Shown: one piece after another, positions 52,839 through 61,468 of the stretch
Numbering within the stretch: the first letter of the stretch is position 1
Layout of the letters: each line of letters starts with the position of its first letter
Origin: UBA7672 sp030824255
GTDB taxonomy: Bacteria; Pseudomonadota; Alphaproteobacteria; Caulobacterales; Hyphomonadaceae
Length of the DNA: 64,000 bases
Assembly (NCBI GenBank): GCA_942493305.1
Contig: OW818686.1
Location: 1,426,001-1,490,000 of the forward strand
Direction: 5' to 3'
Notes under the pieces: generated by a model
What the model was told of the DNA's origin: nothing
Seen by the model: the letters and a program-made list of their open reading frames with translations, nothing else
Database searches by the model: none
Program-made: the position numbers and the translations under genes

Positions 52839-53269
52839 TTCAGACGATCGAGAGCGGCTGGCGGTCACGCTCGGTCCCGCCGCGTGAACGCGGCTCCTAC
52901 GGGCGCGACCCTGCGGGCGCTATGCGCCGCCAGCCACTCGACGGCGCCTTCCGCCATGCAGCGCCGGAAGTCCGGCGCGCAGGCTCCCTGCAGCCTTCAT
53001 CTTGCTGGCGCCCTGTGGGCGCGTGGGGATTGGGATGAACCGGCGAACGGATCCAAGTCTCTTGCGGCAGGAGAGTTGTTTGCTGCGTCTATAGCAGTGT
53101 GCCGGGCGTAGTGAAGCGCCTCAAGGGACGACGGGGCCCCACCATTTTTTGGCCCGAGAGCCAAAAAATCGTGACCCCCATCGCCGCTCCGCGGTCGCGC
53201 CGATGCGCGATCCCTTGACCCGCTCCACCACGCCCGCCCGCGGACATCGTCCTTCAAACACAGGAGACG
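52839..53269. other. Gene-free region before the mobilisation genes, candidate oriT area
   Basis: A 431-base non-coding stretch between ardC and a small gene, rich in G and C, upstream of the relaxase. It contains a near-perfect inverted repeat at 53144-53169 listed separately. oriT sites often lie next to the relaxase gene, so this and 53426-53749 are the two best places to look. No nic-site consensus is recognised. Confidence 0.4.
53144..53169. repeat. Perfect 10-bp inverted repeat (ATTTTTTGGC/GCCAAAAAAT)
   Basis: Two 10-base arms separated by CCGAGA, AT-rich at the outer ends in an otherwise GC-rich stretch. Each arm carries a run of six T or A, so it could be a bidirectional terminator or part of a transfer origin. 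Confidence 0.6.
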
Positions 53270-53425
53270 ATGATGTTCACGAAGAGCTTCACCCTCGACC
53301 AGCACATTGAAGAACTGCGCGCTGAGCTGCGGGGAACCGCCGACCCCCAGGATGCGGCTGACATTCAGTCGGAACTGGTAGCATTGCTCATCGCCCGTGA
53401 CCTGAACCTTCAATCCGAAGCGTGA
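53270..53425 (+). CDS. Small conserved-looking protein upstream of the relaxase
   Basis: A 51-residue protein starting MMFTKSFTLDQHIEELRAEL and ending LIARDLNLQSEA, predicted helical. CAGGAG lies four bases before tandem ATGs at 53270 and 53273. It sits in the mobilisation region ahead of the relaxase and could be a small accessory or regulatory protein. Function unknown. Confidence 0.6.
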   Translation: MMFTKSFTLDQHIEELRAELRGTADPQDAADIQSELVALLIARDLNLQSEA

Positions 53426-53749
53426 AGCTGGGAAGTCTTGGCGGGCGCGGGTGCTGTCGTGCCTGCCCGATGTCTGCCCGCGCCGCTTTGCCCCACCGTC
53501 TCGTCCATGCGTCTGTCGTCAGGCTGGGTGGCGGTCGTTGATGCGGGTCAGCGGTAGAGAGGGTGTGGTGCGAGGAGGGTGCGGTGGAGTGCAAGATAAA
53601 GCACGTGCCGTGCTGCGGGCCTTTGGGCCCTGTCTGCACATAGGAATTTCCACCGTGGATTAGCGTGATGAGTGCGGTGCACCTTGGACGCGCACAACGA
53701 GCTGGTGCAAGCGCTGGTAAGCGTGTCGCGGATGACCATGATCGGCATC
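53426..53749. other. Gene-free region directly upstream of the relaxase
   Basis: A 324-base stretch without a credible gene. The relaxase frame is open back to 53672, but the residues there look non-coding. It is a candidate for the relaxase promoter and for oriT. I see no diagnostic nic sequence. Confidence 0.4.
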
Positions 53750-55729
53750 ATGGCGGCGCATGAGAACGAGTTCGAGCTGAGGTTAGGCCGTATCGGTCAT
53801 GAGCGGTCATCGAACTTGGCGCGCGTGCGGGCGACGGTCCGTCAGAGTCGGGGTGTGAAGGCCGGACCGAAGACGCGCCTGGCGCCGAAGACTGGTATCC
53901 GCGCGCATTTCCGGAAGGGATCGGCGGGAAAGGCGAGGCCGGTCATACCGAGCCAGCGCCGCGTCGTCGTGAAGGCGCGTTTTGCGATGCATGGCTCCGG
54001 CAAGGGCGCGCCACTCAGGGCGCATGTGAGCTACCTGTCGCGGGAGGCGAAGGCGGCCCAGCGGGGGGAGCCAGGACTGGAGCGCTCGGTTGATTACCTG
54101 CAACGCGCGGAAACACCCGGAAACGACCAGTTCAGCTTCTATGACCGGTCGGATGTTGGCGTTGACGGCAAGGCGATCACCGCCGGCTGGGCGGGCGACC
54201 GGCTGCACTTCCGCCTGATCGTATCGCCCGAGGACGGGGAAGCGCTCGGCGACCTCAAGCCTTTCATCCGGGAGGTGATGGCAGGTCTCGAAGCCAAGCT
54301 CGGGACGAAGCTCGAATGGCTGGCGGTCGACCATCGGGATACCGACAACCCGCACACCCATGTGCTGGTGCGGGGGAAGCAGGCGGACGGGAAGGACCTG
54401 TTCATTCCCTCCAGACTGATCTCGTTTGGCATCCGCGAGCATGCGCAGGAAATCGTGAGCCGGGCGCTGGGACCCCGGCTGGAGGCTGACCTCAGACAGG
54501 AACGCTGGCGGGATATCAGCCGCATGGCCCCGACCCCGCTGGATCGCAAGCTGGTGGCTGCACAGGACGGGCGGGGCGTCATCCATGTCTATCGCCCGGA
54601 TCTGATCGCGCGCCTGGAGCGGCTGGAGAGTTGGGGACTTTCCCAGCGCGGTTCAGATGGCTGGCGGATTTCCGGCGACCTGTTCGGCAAGCTGAAGGCG
54701 ATCGATGCGTACAGGGAGGTCGAACGCGCCGTCTCAGCCTATCGCAGGTCGGGCGAACTCCTGCCGCTGCTGTCGGCCGATCCAGCGCAGGCGATCGAAG
54801 GTCAGCTGGTTCACTACGGACCGTCCGATGATCTTGGCGGCAGCTTCCTGGCTGTAGTCGAGACCGGCAGGGGCGAACTCCGCTACGCGCGCCTTGAGCG
54901 CGAGGCGGACCTCGTGAAGCTGGATGGCGTCATTCCCGGATCCATCGTCATGCTGGAGCCCAATACGCCGGCCCCGATGCCGGCCGATCACGCCATTGCC
55001 GCCATCGCGGAGAAGACCGGCGGGCTCTATTCCGCAGACCATCACCTCGCGGAGACACCGTACGCCAGCGATGGCCTGGTCGAGGCCAACATCCAGCGGT
55101 TGGAGGCTATGCGCCGGGTGAGCCTTGTTTCCCGCGATGCGGACGGCGTGTTCCTGGTCGGACATGACCATCTGAAGCGGGCGGCGATGTTCAGTGTGCG
55201 TCTTTCCCGGCGTTACCCGCTGGTAGCCAGTGTTGCCTCCTATTGGACGCTGGACGAGCAGGTCACAGCCCTTGGTCCCACGCGGCTCGACCGCGTGCTG
55301 GCGGGCGAAGTGGCCCAACCGGAAGGTGAAGGCCCCTTCGCCCGCCAGCACGCTGCGGCTCTTCAGCAACGCAGGCTGTTCCTGATCGAGCAGGGATGGC
55401 TGGGCAGGGATGAGACGCTCCTGCCACGATCGATGTTGAATGGGATGGCGACGAACGAGCTGCGAACTACGGCGGATGATCTTTCTGCGGAAATCGGCAA
55501 GCCGGTGCTGACGGTGAGGCTCAACCACATTCAGGGCGTTTATGCGCGCAGGATAGATCTGGCGCAGGGGAGGATGGCGCTGATCGTTGGCGACAGGCAG
55601 GCAAGCCTCGTTCCGTGGCGGCCGGTGATGGAGCGCTTTGCAGGCCGCGAGATCGAAGGGACCTGGCGCGAGCGGGGTATCTCGTGGAGGCTGTCGCGCG
55701 GGCTCGGATTGGGTTTAGGGATCGGATGA
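53750..55729 (+). CDS. Relaxase/mobilisation nuclease with DUF3363-type C-terminus
   Basis: A 659-residue conjugative relaxase that nicks oriT. The N-terminal nuclease domain has HVSYLSREAK (candidate catalytic Tyr region), the three-His-type motif DHRDTDNPHTHVLVRGK, and FGIREHAQEIVSRALGPR. The C-terminal two thirds match DUF3363, usual for relaxases of alphaproteobacterial ICEs (VYARRIDLAQGRMALI, SWRLSRGLGLGLG). The start at MAAHENEFELRLGRIG was preferred over sites up to 26 codons upstream because this motif opens the family. Conjugation partners lie more than 45 kb away at the other end of the window. Confidence 0.92.
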   Translation: MAAHENEFELRLGRIGHERSSNLARVRATVRQSRGVKAGPKTRLAPKTGIRAHFRKGSAGKARPVIPSQRRVVVKARFAMHGSGKGAPLRAHVSYLSREAKAAQRGEPGLERSVDYLQRAETPGNDQFSFYDRSDVGVDGKAITAGWAGDRLHFRLIVSPEDGEALGDLKPFIREVMAGLEAKLGTKLEWLAVDHRDTDNPHTHVLVRGKQADGKDLFIPSRLISFGIREHAQEIVSRALGPRLEADLRQERWRDISRMAPTPLDRKLVAAQDGRGVIHVYRPDLIARLERLESWGLSQRGSDGWRISGDLFGKLKAIDAYREVERAVSAYRRSGELLPLLSADPAQAIEGQLVHYGPSDDLGGSFLAVVETGRGELRYARLEREADLVKLDGVIPGSIVMLEPNTPAPMPADHAIAAIAEKTGGLYSADHHLAETPYASDGLVEANIQRLEAMRRVSLVSRDADGVFLVGHDHLKRAAMFSVRLSRRYPLVASVASYWTLDEQVTALGPTRLDRVLAGEVAQPEGEGPFARQHAAALQQRRLFLIEQGWLGRDETLLPRSMLNGMATNELRTTADDLSAEIGKPVLTVRLNHIQGVYARRIDLAQGRMALIVGDRQASLVPWRPVMERFAGREIEGTWRERGISWRLSRGLGLGLGIG

Positions 55730-55732
55730 CTG

Positions 55733-55975
55733 TCAGCGTTTGCGCTTTGCGCGCATTTTAAGTCCAGGTTCGCCGCCGTTTGTAAATTCGATGCCGTGGG
55801 CAGAGAATGCCTTTTCGATCGCGGTAATTGTCGCGGCGCGGCCAGTCTTCAGCGGCCCGTCCTGAGCCTCCAGCCGCTTCACCGTTTCAACGGAAACGCC
55901 AGCCGCCTCGGCCAGAGTGGACTGATCCATCCTCAACATCGCGCGCGCGGCTCGTATCTGTTCACCAGTCAACAA
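55733..55975 (-). CDS. XRE-family HTH regulator (HipB-like)
   Basis: An 80-residue protein whose first 60 residues are a helix-turn-helix (AARAMLRMDQSTLAEAAGVS, then VETVKRLEAQDG), followed by TAITAIEKAFSAHGIEFTNG. This form, ending in a beta-strand like GIEFTNGG, is the small plasmid-type regulator with a short dimerisation strand. It is transcribed divergently from the Tat-signal protein at 56108. The repeats between them suggest it represses both promoters, including its own. Confidence 0.9.
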   Translation of the reverse strand: MLTGEQIRAARAMLRMDQSTLAEAAGVSVETVKRLEAQDGPLKTGRAATITAIEKAFSAHGIEFTNGGEPGLKMRAKRKR

Positions 55976-55979
55976 AAGA

Positions 55980-56054
55980 CACCTCAGGTGGCAAAGTTGA
56001 TGCCTGAGGTTTTGACACGCCGCGGGGCGTTTCTTACACTTCAGGTGTCAAAGT
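55980..56054. promoter_or_regulatory. Operator array between the XRE regulator and the Tat-signal gene
   Basis: Three related sites: CACCTCAGGTG followed by GCAAAGT (55980-55997), an inverted version TGCCTGAGGTTTTGACAC (56000-56017), and TTCAGGTGTCAAAGT (56040-56054). The shared word is TCAGGTG-N-CAAAGT. Regular spacing in a divergent promoter region fits cooperative binding by the adjacent XRE protein. Confidence 0.65.
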
Positions 56055-56107
56055 ACGTTTATCAGATTCTGCGCCGCAGGACCACGTTCCTGCGTGAACG
56101 CGGTCTC

Positions 56108-56605
56108 ATGGCCATGTCATCCTTTTCTCGCCGCTCCATTCTCGCCGGAACGATTGTGTTGCCAGCGTCAGCAACCGTGCGCCTCGCGTCGCCACTAGAA
56201 GGGGCGTCAACATCCGGCATCCCCGACGCAGTCGTCTCTCACGCTGCGGCGTGGACTGCTGCGGACGAAAACCTGACTGCCATGCAGCTGAGATGGCAGG
56301 ATTACGAAACTGCCGTCTTCGATAAGGCACGGCGTATGAAGATCAATTGCGCTCGCGCATGTGAAAGCAACTGGCCAGAGGCGCAGGCAATGCGCGCGCT
56401 GGATCTACAGATAACAGCGGCTTATGCGCACCTTGAAGCCTTGGCGGGCAAAGTGCGGCGGATGCGAGCCACCACTATTTCCGGCGCTGTCGCCAAGGTC
56501 CAGCTTGGGCTTCAGGTGCAGGGACCTTACGACTGGCAAGAGCATGCACTTGAGCTGACAGAAGACGGCCTAGCCGAGCTTCGTAAAATGACCGGCGTTG
56601 TCTGA
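56108..56605 (+). CDS. Tat-exported protein of unknown function
   Basis: A 165-residue protein with an N-terminal twin-arginine signal (SSFSRRSILAGTIVLPASAT) predicting export to the periplasm in folded form. The mature part is helical (HAAAWTAADENLTAMQLRWQ, AQAMRALDLQITAAYAHLEA) and has no known catalytic motif. The start may be 56108 or the ATG two codons on. It is the likely target of the divergent XRE regulator. Similar small Tat or Sec proteins occur as cargo on ICEs, but I cannot name a function. Confidence 0.65.
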   Translation: MAMSSFSRRSILAGTIVLPASATVRLASPLEGASTSGIPDAVVSHAAAWTAADENLTAMQLRWQDYETAVFDKARRMKINCARACESNWPEAQAMRALDLQITAAYAHLEALAGKVRRMRATTISGAVAKVQLGLQVQGPYDWQEHALELTEDGLAELRKMTGVV

Positions 56606-56745
56606 CTCAAACTGATCGTCGTTCCGATGACAGTGCTTCCGCGATGCGGAGAGAATGCACGGTGGATCCACCGCACATTCAACCTGCGGGTTTGGGCTGT
56701 TGATAAGTTTGCGCGACGCCCTTCTTCTATGTGCGGAGAAGAGTC

Positions 56746-57195
56746 ATGAGCCGCAGGTCACACAAGAACGTCAGTCAGCGGACAAGTTCAGCTCAGTTTG
56801 ACTTATTCGCGTTTGCTGCGCCTTCCTCGAAGAAGAGCGATACCGGCGACCGGCATTCCACTGCTGAAGCCAAGTCGGCCGATACCCCACTGTCCGCTGC
56901 AATACGTTATGTCGTTGGCGGGGATGTCCAAAGAGGGCGGCCATCGAAGCAGCCACCACCTAACACTGGATCGCCTGAGCCCCGTCTGTTGGACGTGCGG
57001 GAGGCAGCTCGTCGGCTTGGCCTCTCAAAATCTACCCTGGACAAGATGCGTTGCGCGGGCACTGGGCCGCGCTTCATACGTGCGACGGCTCGAGCAGTTC
57101 GGTACGATCCCGCAGACCTCGATGCCTTCGCCAATTCACGGCGCAGGACATCGACGATGAGCGACGCGCTGTGTGGGATGATCGGCGAGAGCTAA
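56746..57195 (+). CDS. AlpA/excisionase-like helix-turn-helix protein
   Basis: A 149-residue protein. The C-terminal third is a MerR-like HTH_17 domain (LLDVREAARRLGLSKSTLDK, then MRCAGTGPRFIRATARAVRY), the type used by AlpA and recombination directionality factors. The N-terminal half is low-complexity. Its position at the end of the ICE, near the tRNA att fragment and the integrase, suggests control of excision or transfer. GAGAAGAG lies upstream of the ATG at 56746. Confidence 0.8.
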   Translation: MSRRSHKNVSQRTSSAQFDLFAFAAPSSKKSDTGDRHSTAEAKSADTPLSAAIRYVVGGDVQRGRPSKQPPPNTGSPEPRLLDVREAARRLGLSKSTLDKMRCAGTGPRFIRATARAVRYDPADLDAFANSRRRTSTMSDALCGMIGES

Positions 57196-57734
57196 GTGCT
57201 AACTCCTCGATCGCACCCAGCTTCCCATCAATCGCCACCATTCTTCTTGGCGCAAATGAGCCATGCTGGGCGTTTCAGTCATGTCGTCCAACAGCGTGCA
57301 ACACCGGGCGGCGTCCGATTTAGCTGTGAGCGAATTGCTGCGCTGGTGCTACTCCGGTGCTACTCCGAGCACGTCGTGGCGCCAGTCTGTCGAGCTAAGT
57401 GTTTGAAAAGATGGTGCTGCCTAGGTGACTTGAACACCTGACCCCCGCATTACGAATCCAGACAGAGCGTTCGCGGTCGGCAGAGTCGACATGCATCGCC
57501 GACTGCCACCTTCCATAACCTGCTGTAGCATCGCGTGGCAATTTCGCTGATGCCACAAGGGTTTGCAGCGCTACTCACAGTCCGCAAATCCATCAGAGAG
57601 GAAGGTCCGATGGCAATTTATGTTTCCTCCTGTTTCCTCAAATCACCCCCGATTCCCGTGCACGGTGATGCCCAGGTGATGCCCAGAAATCTCGCGCTAC
57701 AGTCTCAAGAAATAGAGCAAAAACGGGGATTCTT
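57196..57734. other. Att region between the AlpA-like gene and the integrase
   Basis: A 539-base gene-free region. Its centre holds the 3' half of a tRNA-Thr gene (57412-57457, listed separately). To the right there is no 5' half of the tRNA. The remaining sequence has no recognised feature. The integrase GTG start at 57735 closes the region. Confidence 0.6.
57412..57457 (-). tRNA. 3' half of tRNA-Thr(CGU), an integration-site remnant (att)
   Basis: Read on the minus strand this runs from the anticodon loop (TTCGTAA, anticodon CGT) through the anticodon-stem 3' strand TGCGG, variable loop GGGTC, T arm AGGTG-TTCAAGT-CACCT, the acceptor 3' strand AGGCAGC, discriminator A and CCA. The expected 5' half, beginning GCTGCCT, is missing, as neighbouring bases do not pair. 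This is the fragment left when a tyrosine integrase recombines at a tRNA 3' end. A complete tRNA-Thr should lie at the far end of the element. Confidence 0.75.
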
Positions 57735-59024
57735 GTGCGCCTGACCAAACGATCTGTCGATGCGGTGATGCCCGAAGCGGTGGATCGAATCTATTGGGAC
57801 GATGAGCTTCCGATGTTCGGACTTCGCGTCAGGCCCGCCGGCAAGAAGACATTCGTCGTTCAGTATCGTGTGGGCGGTGGTCGCAAGGCGAGGCTCAGGA
57901 AACTCACCGTCGGTGTCTACGGAACATCGACCGTGGACGAGGCCCGGGTTGAAGCCAAAGCGGTTCTGCGGAAAGCGGGGCTCGGGGAAGATCCAGCGGA
58001 GGAACGTCTTCGCCATCGGACGGCTGCAACGGTTGCCGAGCTCATCGACATCTGGTCGACAACAGGTGTCACGACCAACCGACGGACCGGCGAGCCTCGC
58101 TCCCAGCAGAATATCGCGAACGATGTGGCGCAGGCCAACCATCACCTGAAACCGCTGATTGGACATCGTCCCGTCGTCGATCTTACGCGAAGTGACATCG
58201 AGCACCTTCGCAATCAGATCGCCAAGGGAGACTCCCGCACTAAGCGCAAGGGGAGGAAGCGAGGCCTCGTGAACGTCAAGGGAGGTGCAGGCACAGCTGC
58301 CCGGACGATCCGCCTGCTGTCGTCAATCCTGTCCTTCGCGGTTGATCAAAGGCTGATTGAGCGGAATCCGGGATTGGGGGTCAAACTGGCTCCAAGCCAG
58401 AAGCGGCACCGCTATCTAAGCGCCGCTGAGATCAGACAGCTCGGTCAGGCGCTCGACACGCCCGCTCCCTCGCCAACAGCTGGCAAGGCTGCAACCATCA
58501 TCCGGCTCCTCATCCTGACGGGTGCGCGTCGCGGCGAGATTGAAGCCCTGAAATGGCCCGAAGTGGACTTTGAGTTCGGGATGCTCCGGCTCGAGAGCAG
58601 CAAGACCGGCGCAAAGATCATTCCTCTGGCCGGGGCTGCCATCAACCTGCTGGCGGCCGAGCGCGAATGGGCGAACGACAATGCAAAGTGGGTGTTTCCA
58701 GCGGCGCGCTCGGATGGCCACTTCGATGGCTTGTCCAAGGAGTGGCGCCGGATCCGCAAGGCGGCCGGCATCGGCGACGTTCGTATTCACGACTTGAGGC
58801 ACACGTTCGCCAGCGTTGGTGCGAGTGGCGGGATCGGGCTTCCGCTTATCGGCGGCATCCTCGGTCACAGACAGGCGTCCACGACTCAGAGATATGCGCA
58901 CCTGGCGGACACGCCGCTTCGGCGAGCTGCTGACGAAATCGGGCGCCAGATCGCGGCGAAACTTTCCGCTCCAGCGAGTAGCAACCCAATGGCAAGCCGA
59001 ACGATGGAGGCAACGAAGCTGTAG
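57735..59024 (+). CDS. int: Tyrosine-type site-specific integrase
   Basis: A 429-residue tyrosine recombinase. The N-terminal DUF4102-type arm-binding domain (LTKRSVDAVMPEAVDRIYWD) and core-binding domain precede the catalytic domain. It shows the catalytic Arg in TGARRGEIEALKW, HDLRHTFASVGA (HxxR), GILGHRQASTTQRYAHL (HxxGH and the nucleophile Tyr). It starts at GTG 277 bases from the tRNA-Thr fragment, which is the natural place for an integrase next to its attachment site. It probably belongs to the island on its right rather than the ICE on its left. Confidence 0.95.
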   Translation: MRLTKRSVDAVMPEAVDRIYWDDELPMFGLRVRPAGKKTFVVQYRVGGGRKARLRKLTVGVYGTSTVDEARVEAKAVLRKAGLGEDPAEERLRHRTAATVAELIDIWSTTGVTTNRRTGEPRSQQNIANDVAQANHHLKPLIGHRPVVDLTRSDIEHLRNQIAKGDSRTKRKGRKRGLVNVKGGAGTAARTIRLLSSILSFAVDQRLIERNPGLGVKLAPSQKRHRYLSAAEIRQLGQALDTPAPSPTAGKAATIIRLLILTGARRGEIEALKWPEVDFEFGMLRLESSKTGAKIIPLAGAAINLLAAEREWANDNAKWVFPAARSDGHFDGLSKEWRRIRKAAGIGDVRIHDLRHTFASVGASGGIGLPLIGGILGHRQASTTQRYAHLADTPLRRAADEIGRQIAAKLSAPASSNPMASRTMEATKL

Positions 59025-59126
59025 GCCCGATGTCTCCAGGGGTTGGCGAGATGGCCAAGAGATTCGGAACTGCGCGGGCAGAAGCCCCAAATAATGAGAT
59101 CTCGTTGGTCAGTGAGATGCGATTGC

Positions 59127-60503
59127 CTAGCCAGACGATGGCGATACGGCAGAGGCGTACCCGTGCGCATACACATGAGGATCGCCAGAAATCGCCTCGA
59201 CGTCGTCGAGATTAAGCGCCGACAATGAGATTACCTCGAATGCTCTCCCGCCATGAAGACGTCGAAGTAGCTCCGCGATGACAAGCGTTCCCGCCATGAC
59301 GCCAACAAAGGGCGCGCCGACCGTCCGGGAGGCAAGCTGAGCAAGACCGCACTGATCGGCGCCCTTCGCTTTGAGATCTACATACGCTGGTTGGCCGGCG
59401 AGATCTGCCGGGAGATGTCGCCCTGCTGACGAGGACCAAATCTCTGCCGCGGAACGCGACGCAGGGAAGGTGTGGAGAGAGAAGCCGCGAAAGCCGTGAA
59501 CACCTGCTCCAAGCCCGGACTCGATGACCAATGCGAAGCCAGCCTCTTCCAGCGCGGCTCTTGTTGGGGCGTTATCAACGCCACAGAGTCCTACAGCGGG
59601 TTCATTCTGATGGCGGTGTGTCCATGCGCCAAACCGCCGTTCCTCGATGAAGGTCCGAAAGCCGCGCCGCTCAAGCCACTCCGAAACCCACCGAGCCTTG
59701 CGGCGACCAATGACACCGCGTGACGTCAGAACTGACGTGCTGTCGTTTGACGGCGCCAACGTGTCGAAGTCCTGCAGGACGAGTTCAACATCGGCGTCAT
59801 CAGCATAAGGAAGGCAGGCCAAGAGCCATGCATAGGCCTGGCCAAGATTACCAAGACCGATCAGCCAAAGGCGCGACGGCAGATAGAGTATCGCAGGTTC
59901 GCTGGCGTCTGGTTGAAGCCAGTCCTCACCGGGTTGCCAAAGCGAAAGACCCGCTGAACGTTTTCCCGCCATCGCATGATCGCCGGCATGAAAAGCGAAC
60001 ACCTCGGCCACGCAAACTGCCGCGGCCAATGCTGCAGCCAACGGGATGGCTTTTGGATCACAACTACAAGTCGGATCGGAGGCTGGAATTACGCCGCCGC
60101 GCCAGCCCGACCAAGACAAACGCCAAGCGGGGGGAACGCTGCGATCGGGATCCACATTTCCGATCAGGGCCGTCGGCCAGGATGTCGATGCTGCTTCGAC
60201 AACGCGCCCGCCGAGCGCCGCAACGGCGTCGGCAAGCGTCGCCTCCGTCGCCAAATTCGTCACCACCTGGATGTCCAACGGGCCGACGATCTCAATGCCG
60301 GCCAGAAAGGTGCGGCGGGCAAGATTGACGAGCGAAAGGAGGGCGATCTGGCCGTTGACCGTGCGGGCTGTCTCGCCATTCACGTAGATCGTCAGTCCGA
60401 ACTTTTCAAGGAACGCCATGGCCTGCTCGTGCGACGTCGCCTTGGCGCTATCCATGAAGTATTTGGCCGTCCGATGGAGAGTTGTGTGATCGAGCGTATT
60501 CAT
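59127..60503 (-). CDS. bilD: BilD-like E1 (ThiF-type) activating enzyme
   Basis: A 458-residue E1-type enzyme. The adenylation Rossmann motif is LWLIGLGNLGQAYAWLLACL, the acidic strand is ELVLQDFDTLAPSNDS, and CGVDNAPTRAALEEAG follows. A Cys in KGADQCGLAQL may take part in thioester formation. It is the last gene of a minus-strand operon of Ubl, E2, JAB and E1, the order of bilABCD. It would adenylate the C-terminus of the Ubl for transfer to E2. The start at MNTLDHTTLHRTAKY lies 4 bases after the stop of the JAB gene. Confidence 0.8.
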   Translation of the reverse strand: MNTLDHTTLHRTAKYFMDSAKATSHEQAMAFLEKFGLTIYVNGETARTVNGQIALLSLVNLARRTFLAGIEIVGPLDIQVVTNLATEATLADAVAALGGRVVEAASTSWPTALIGNVDPDRSVPPAWRLSWSGWRGGVIPASDPTCSCDPKAIPLAAALAAAVCVAEVFAFHAGDHAMAGKRSAGLSLWQPGEDWLQPDASEPAILYLPSRLWLIGLGNLGQAYAWLLACLPYADDADVELVLQDFDTLAPSNDSTSVLTSRGVIGRRKARWVSEWLERRGFRTFIEERRFGAWTHRHQNEPAVGLCGVDNAPTRAALEEAGFALVIESGLGAGVHGFRGFSLHTFPASRSAAEIWSSSAGRHLPADLAGQPAYVDLKAKGADQCGLAQLASRTVGAPFVGVMAGTLVIAELLRRLHGGRAFEVISLSALNLDDVEAISGDPHVYAHGYASAVSPSSG

Positions 60504-60507
60504 GGGT

Positions 60508-61029
60508 TCAGCCCCAAATTCCGGAATAGAAATAGCCTCGCACCGTGCGCGGCGAGCAGTCGCGCCAGGTGTGGCCGCCTCGGTACTCGTAGATTCCAAG
60601 CTTCTCCATCGGGACCGGCGTTGCTGCGAAGTTTGGAACGATGATCGCCACATGGCCGTCACGCGCCACCATCGGATTGGCTTTGTCGGAGGCGCTTTGA
60701 TTTGCGGCGCCCTTGTGCGTGTGCACGTCCGCCACCACCGTCAACTTTCGTTCGCGACAGATTGCCCAAAGTTTCGCGAAGGCAGGTGCGTGAAGGATAC
60801 ACACCCCGCTCGAATAGGCGTCGGGATCTAGCTCATCGTAATAAACCGTATCGACAACGCGACGGTGTTTCGGCGTGGCGTATCCGAGCAGGAAGACGCC
60901 AGCCTCATGCCGCTCCTCGCCGCGGCGCTCAAGTTGCCGTGTTACCTCGGCCCAAAGCTCTGCGTGGCAACTCAGGCGATGCCTAGGCGCAGCGCAGGCC
61001 CGTATAATCGTCTTGATTGAGAAGGTCAT
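60508..61029 (-). CDS. bilC: BilC-like JAB/JAMM deubiquitinase
   Basis: A 173-residue JAMM metalloprotease. The catalytic Glu lies in EERHEAGVFLLG and the zinc site is VADVHTHKGAANQSASDKAN (H-x-H...S-x-x-D). In Bil systems this enzyme removes or matures the ubiquitin-like protein. The ATG at 61029 (MTFSIKTIIRA) overlaps the E2 gene by 47 bases; longer frames upstream are not protein-like. The tight overlap and order support a coordinated operon with E1, E2 and Ubl. Confidence 0.85.
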   Translation of the reverse strand: MTFSIKTIIRACAAPRHRLSCHAELWAEVTRQLERRGEERHEAGVFLLGYATPKHRRVVDTVYYDELDPDAYSSGVCILHAPAFAKLWAICRERKLTVVADVHTHKGAANQSASDKANPMVARDGHVAIIVPNFAATPVPMEKLGIYEYRGGHTWRDCSPRTVRGYFYSGIWG

Positions 61030-61468
61030 GGATCTGTTCCAAGTAGCAGATGATGCCGCGCTGCGGCTGCCAAAGGCGTTGAGGGTGAAGGTGCCGCCAG
61101 TCGTCATGACCCTCGATCGACTGGCGGTCACAGGGCAGGTAGAGGCATGCGCCGCCCTTCCAGTCGGGCCGAAAAACCGAAGGCACAATGCATCGCCCGG
61201 CGGGCCAGCGTGCAAACGGCAGCATTGTGTTGGCCGTAGCGTCCCAGGGCCCGCCGGTGACGGGCGTTCGCGGATAACCCCGACACTCAAAACGGAAATC
61301 GAACCATGTTGGTGCGCCATGCCGTTCAGCGGCCGCGACCGCGATCGTCACGTGGGGCCATGTCGTGCAGACATGCCGCCAGCGTTCTTCTGCCTGCCCG
61401 CACCGAAAATCCGCGCGAGCGAGGTCTCGATCGATCAGCTGCTGGTCGGGTGCGATGAGCGTGCTCAT
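60983..61468 (-). CDS. bilB: BilB-like E2 conjugating enzyme
   Basis: A 161-residue E2-like protein. Aromatic and Pro-rich strands (RCIVPSVFRPDWKGGACLYL) lead into the probable catalytic Cys in GGACLYLPCD; which of the two Cys acts is unclear. The C-terminal helices include GIICYLEQIHDLLNQDDYTG. Bacterial E2s of this group transfer the Ubl from E1 to targets, shown for Bil to be phage tail proteins. Its start adjoins the stop of the Ubl gene directly. Confidence 0.75.
   Translation of the reverse strand: MSTLIAPDQQLIDRDLARADFRCGQAEERWRHVCTTWPHVTIAVAAAERHGAPTWFDFRFECRGYPRTPVTGGPWDATANTMLPFARWPAGRCIVPSVFRPDWKGGACLYLPCDRQSIEGHDDWRHLHPQRLWQPQRGIICYLEQIHDLLNQDDYTGLRCA

Noticed and set aside
57412..57530. 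A complete tRNA-Thr gene
   Set aside because: Bases upstream of the anticodon loop cannot form the D arm, acceptor stem or anticodon 5' strand.
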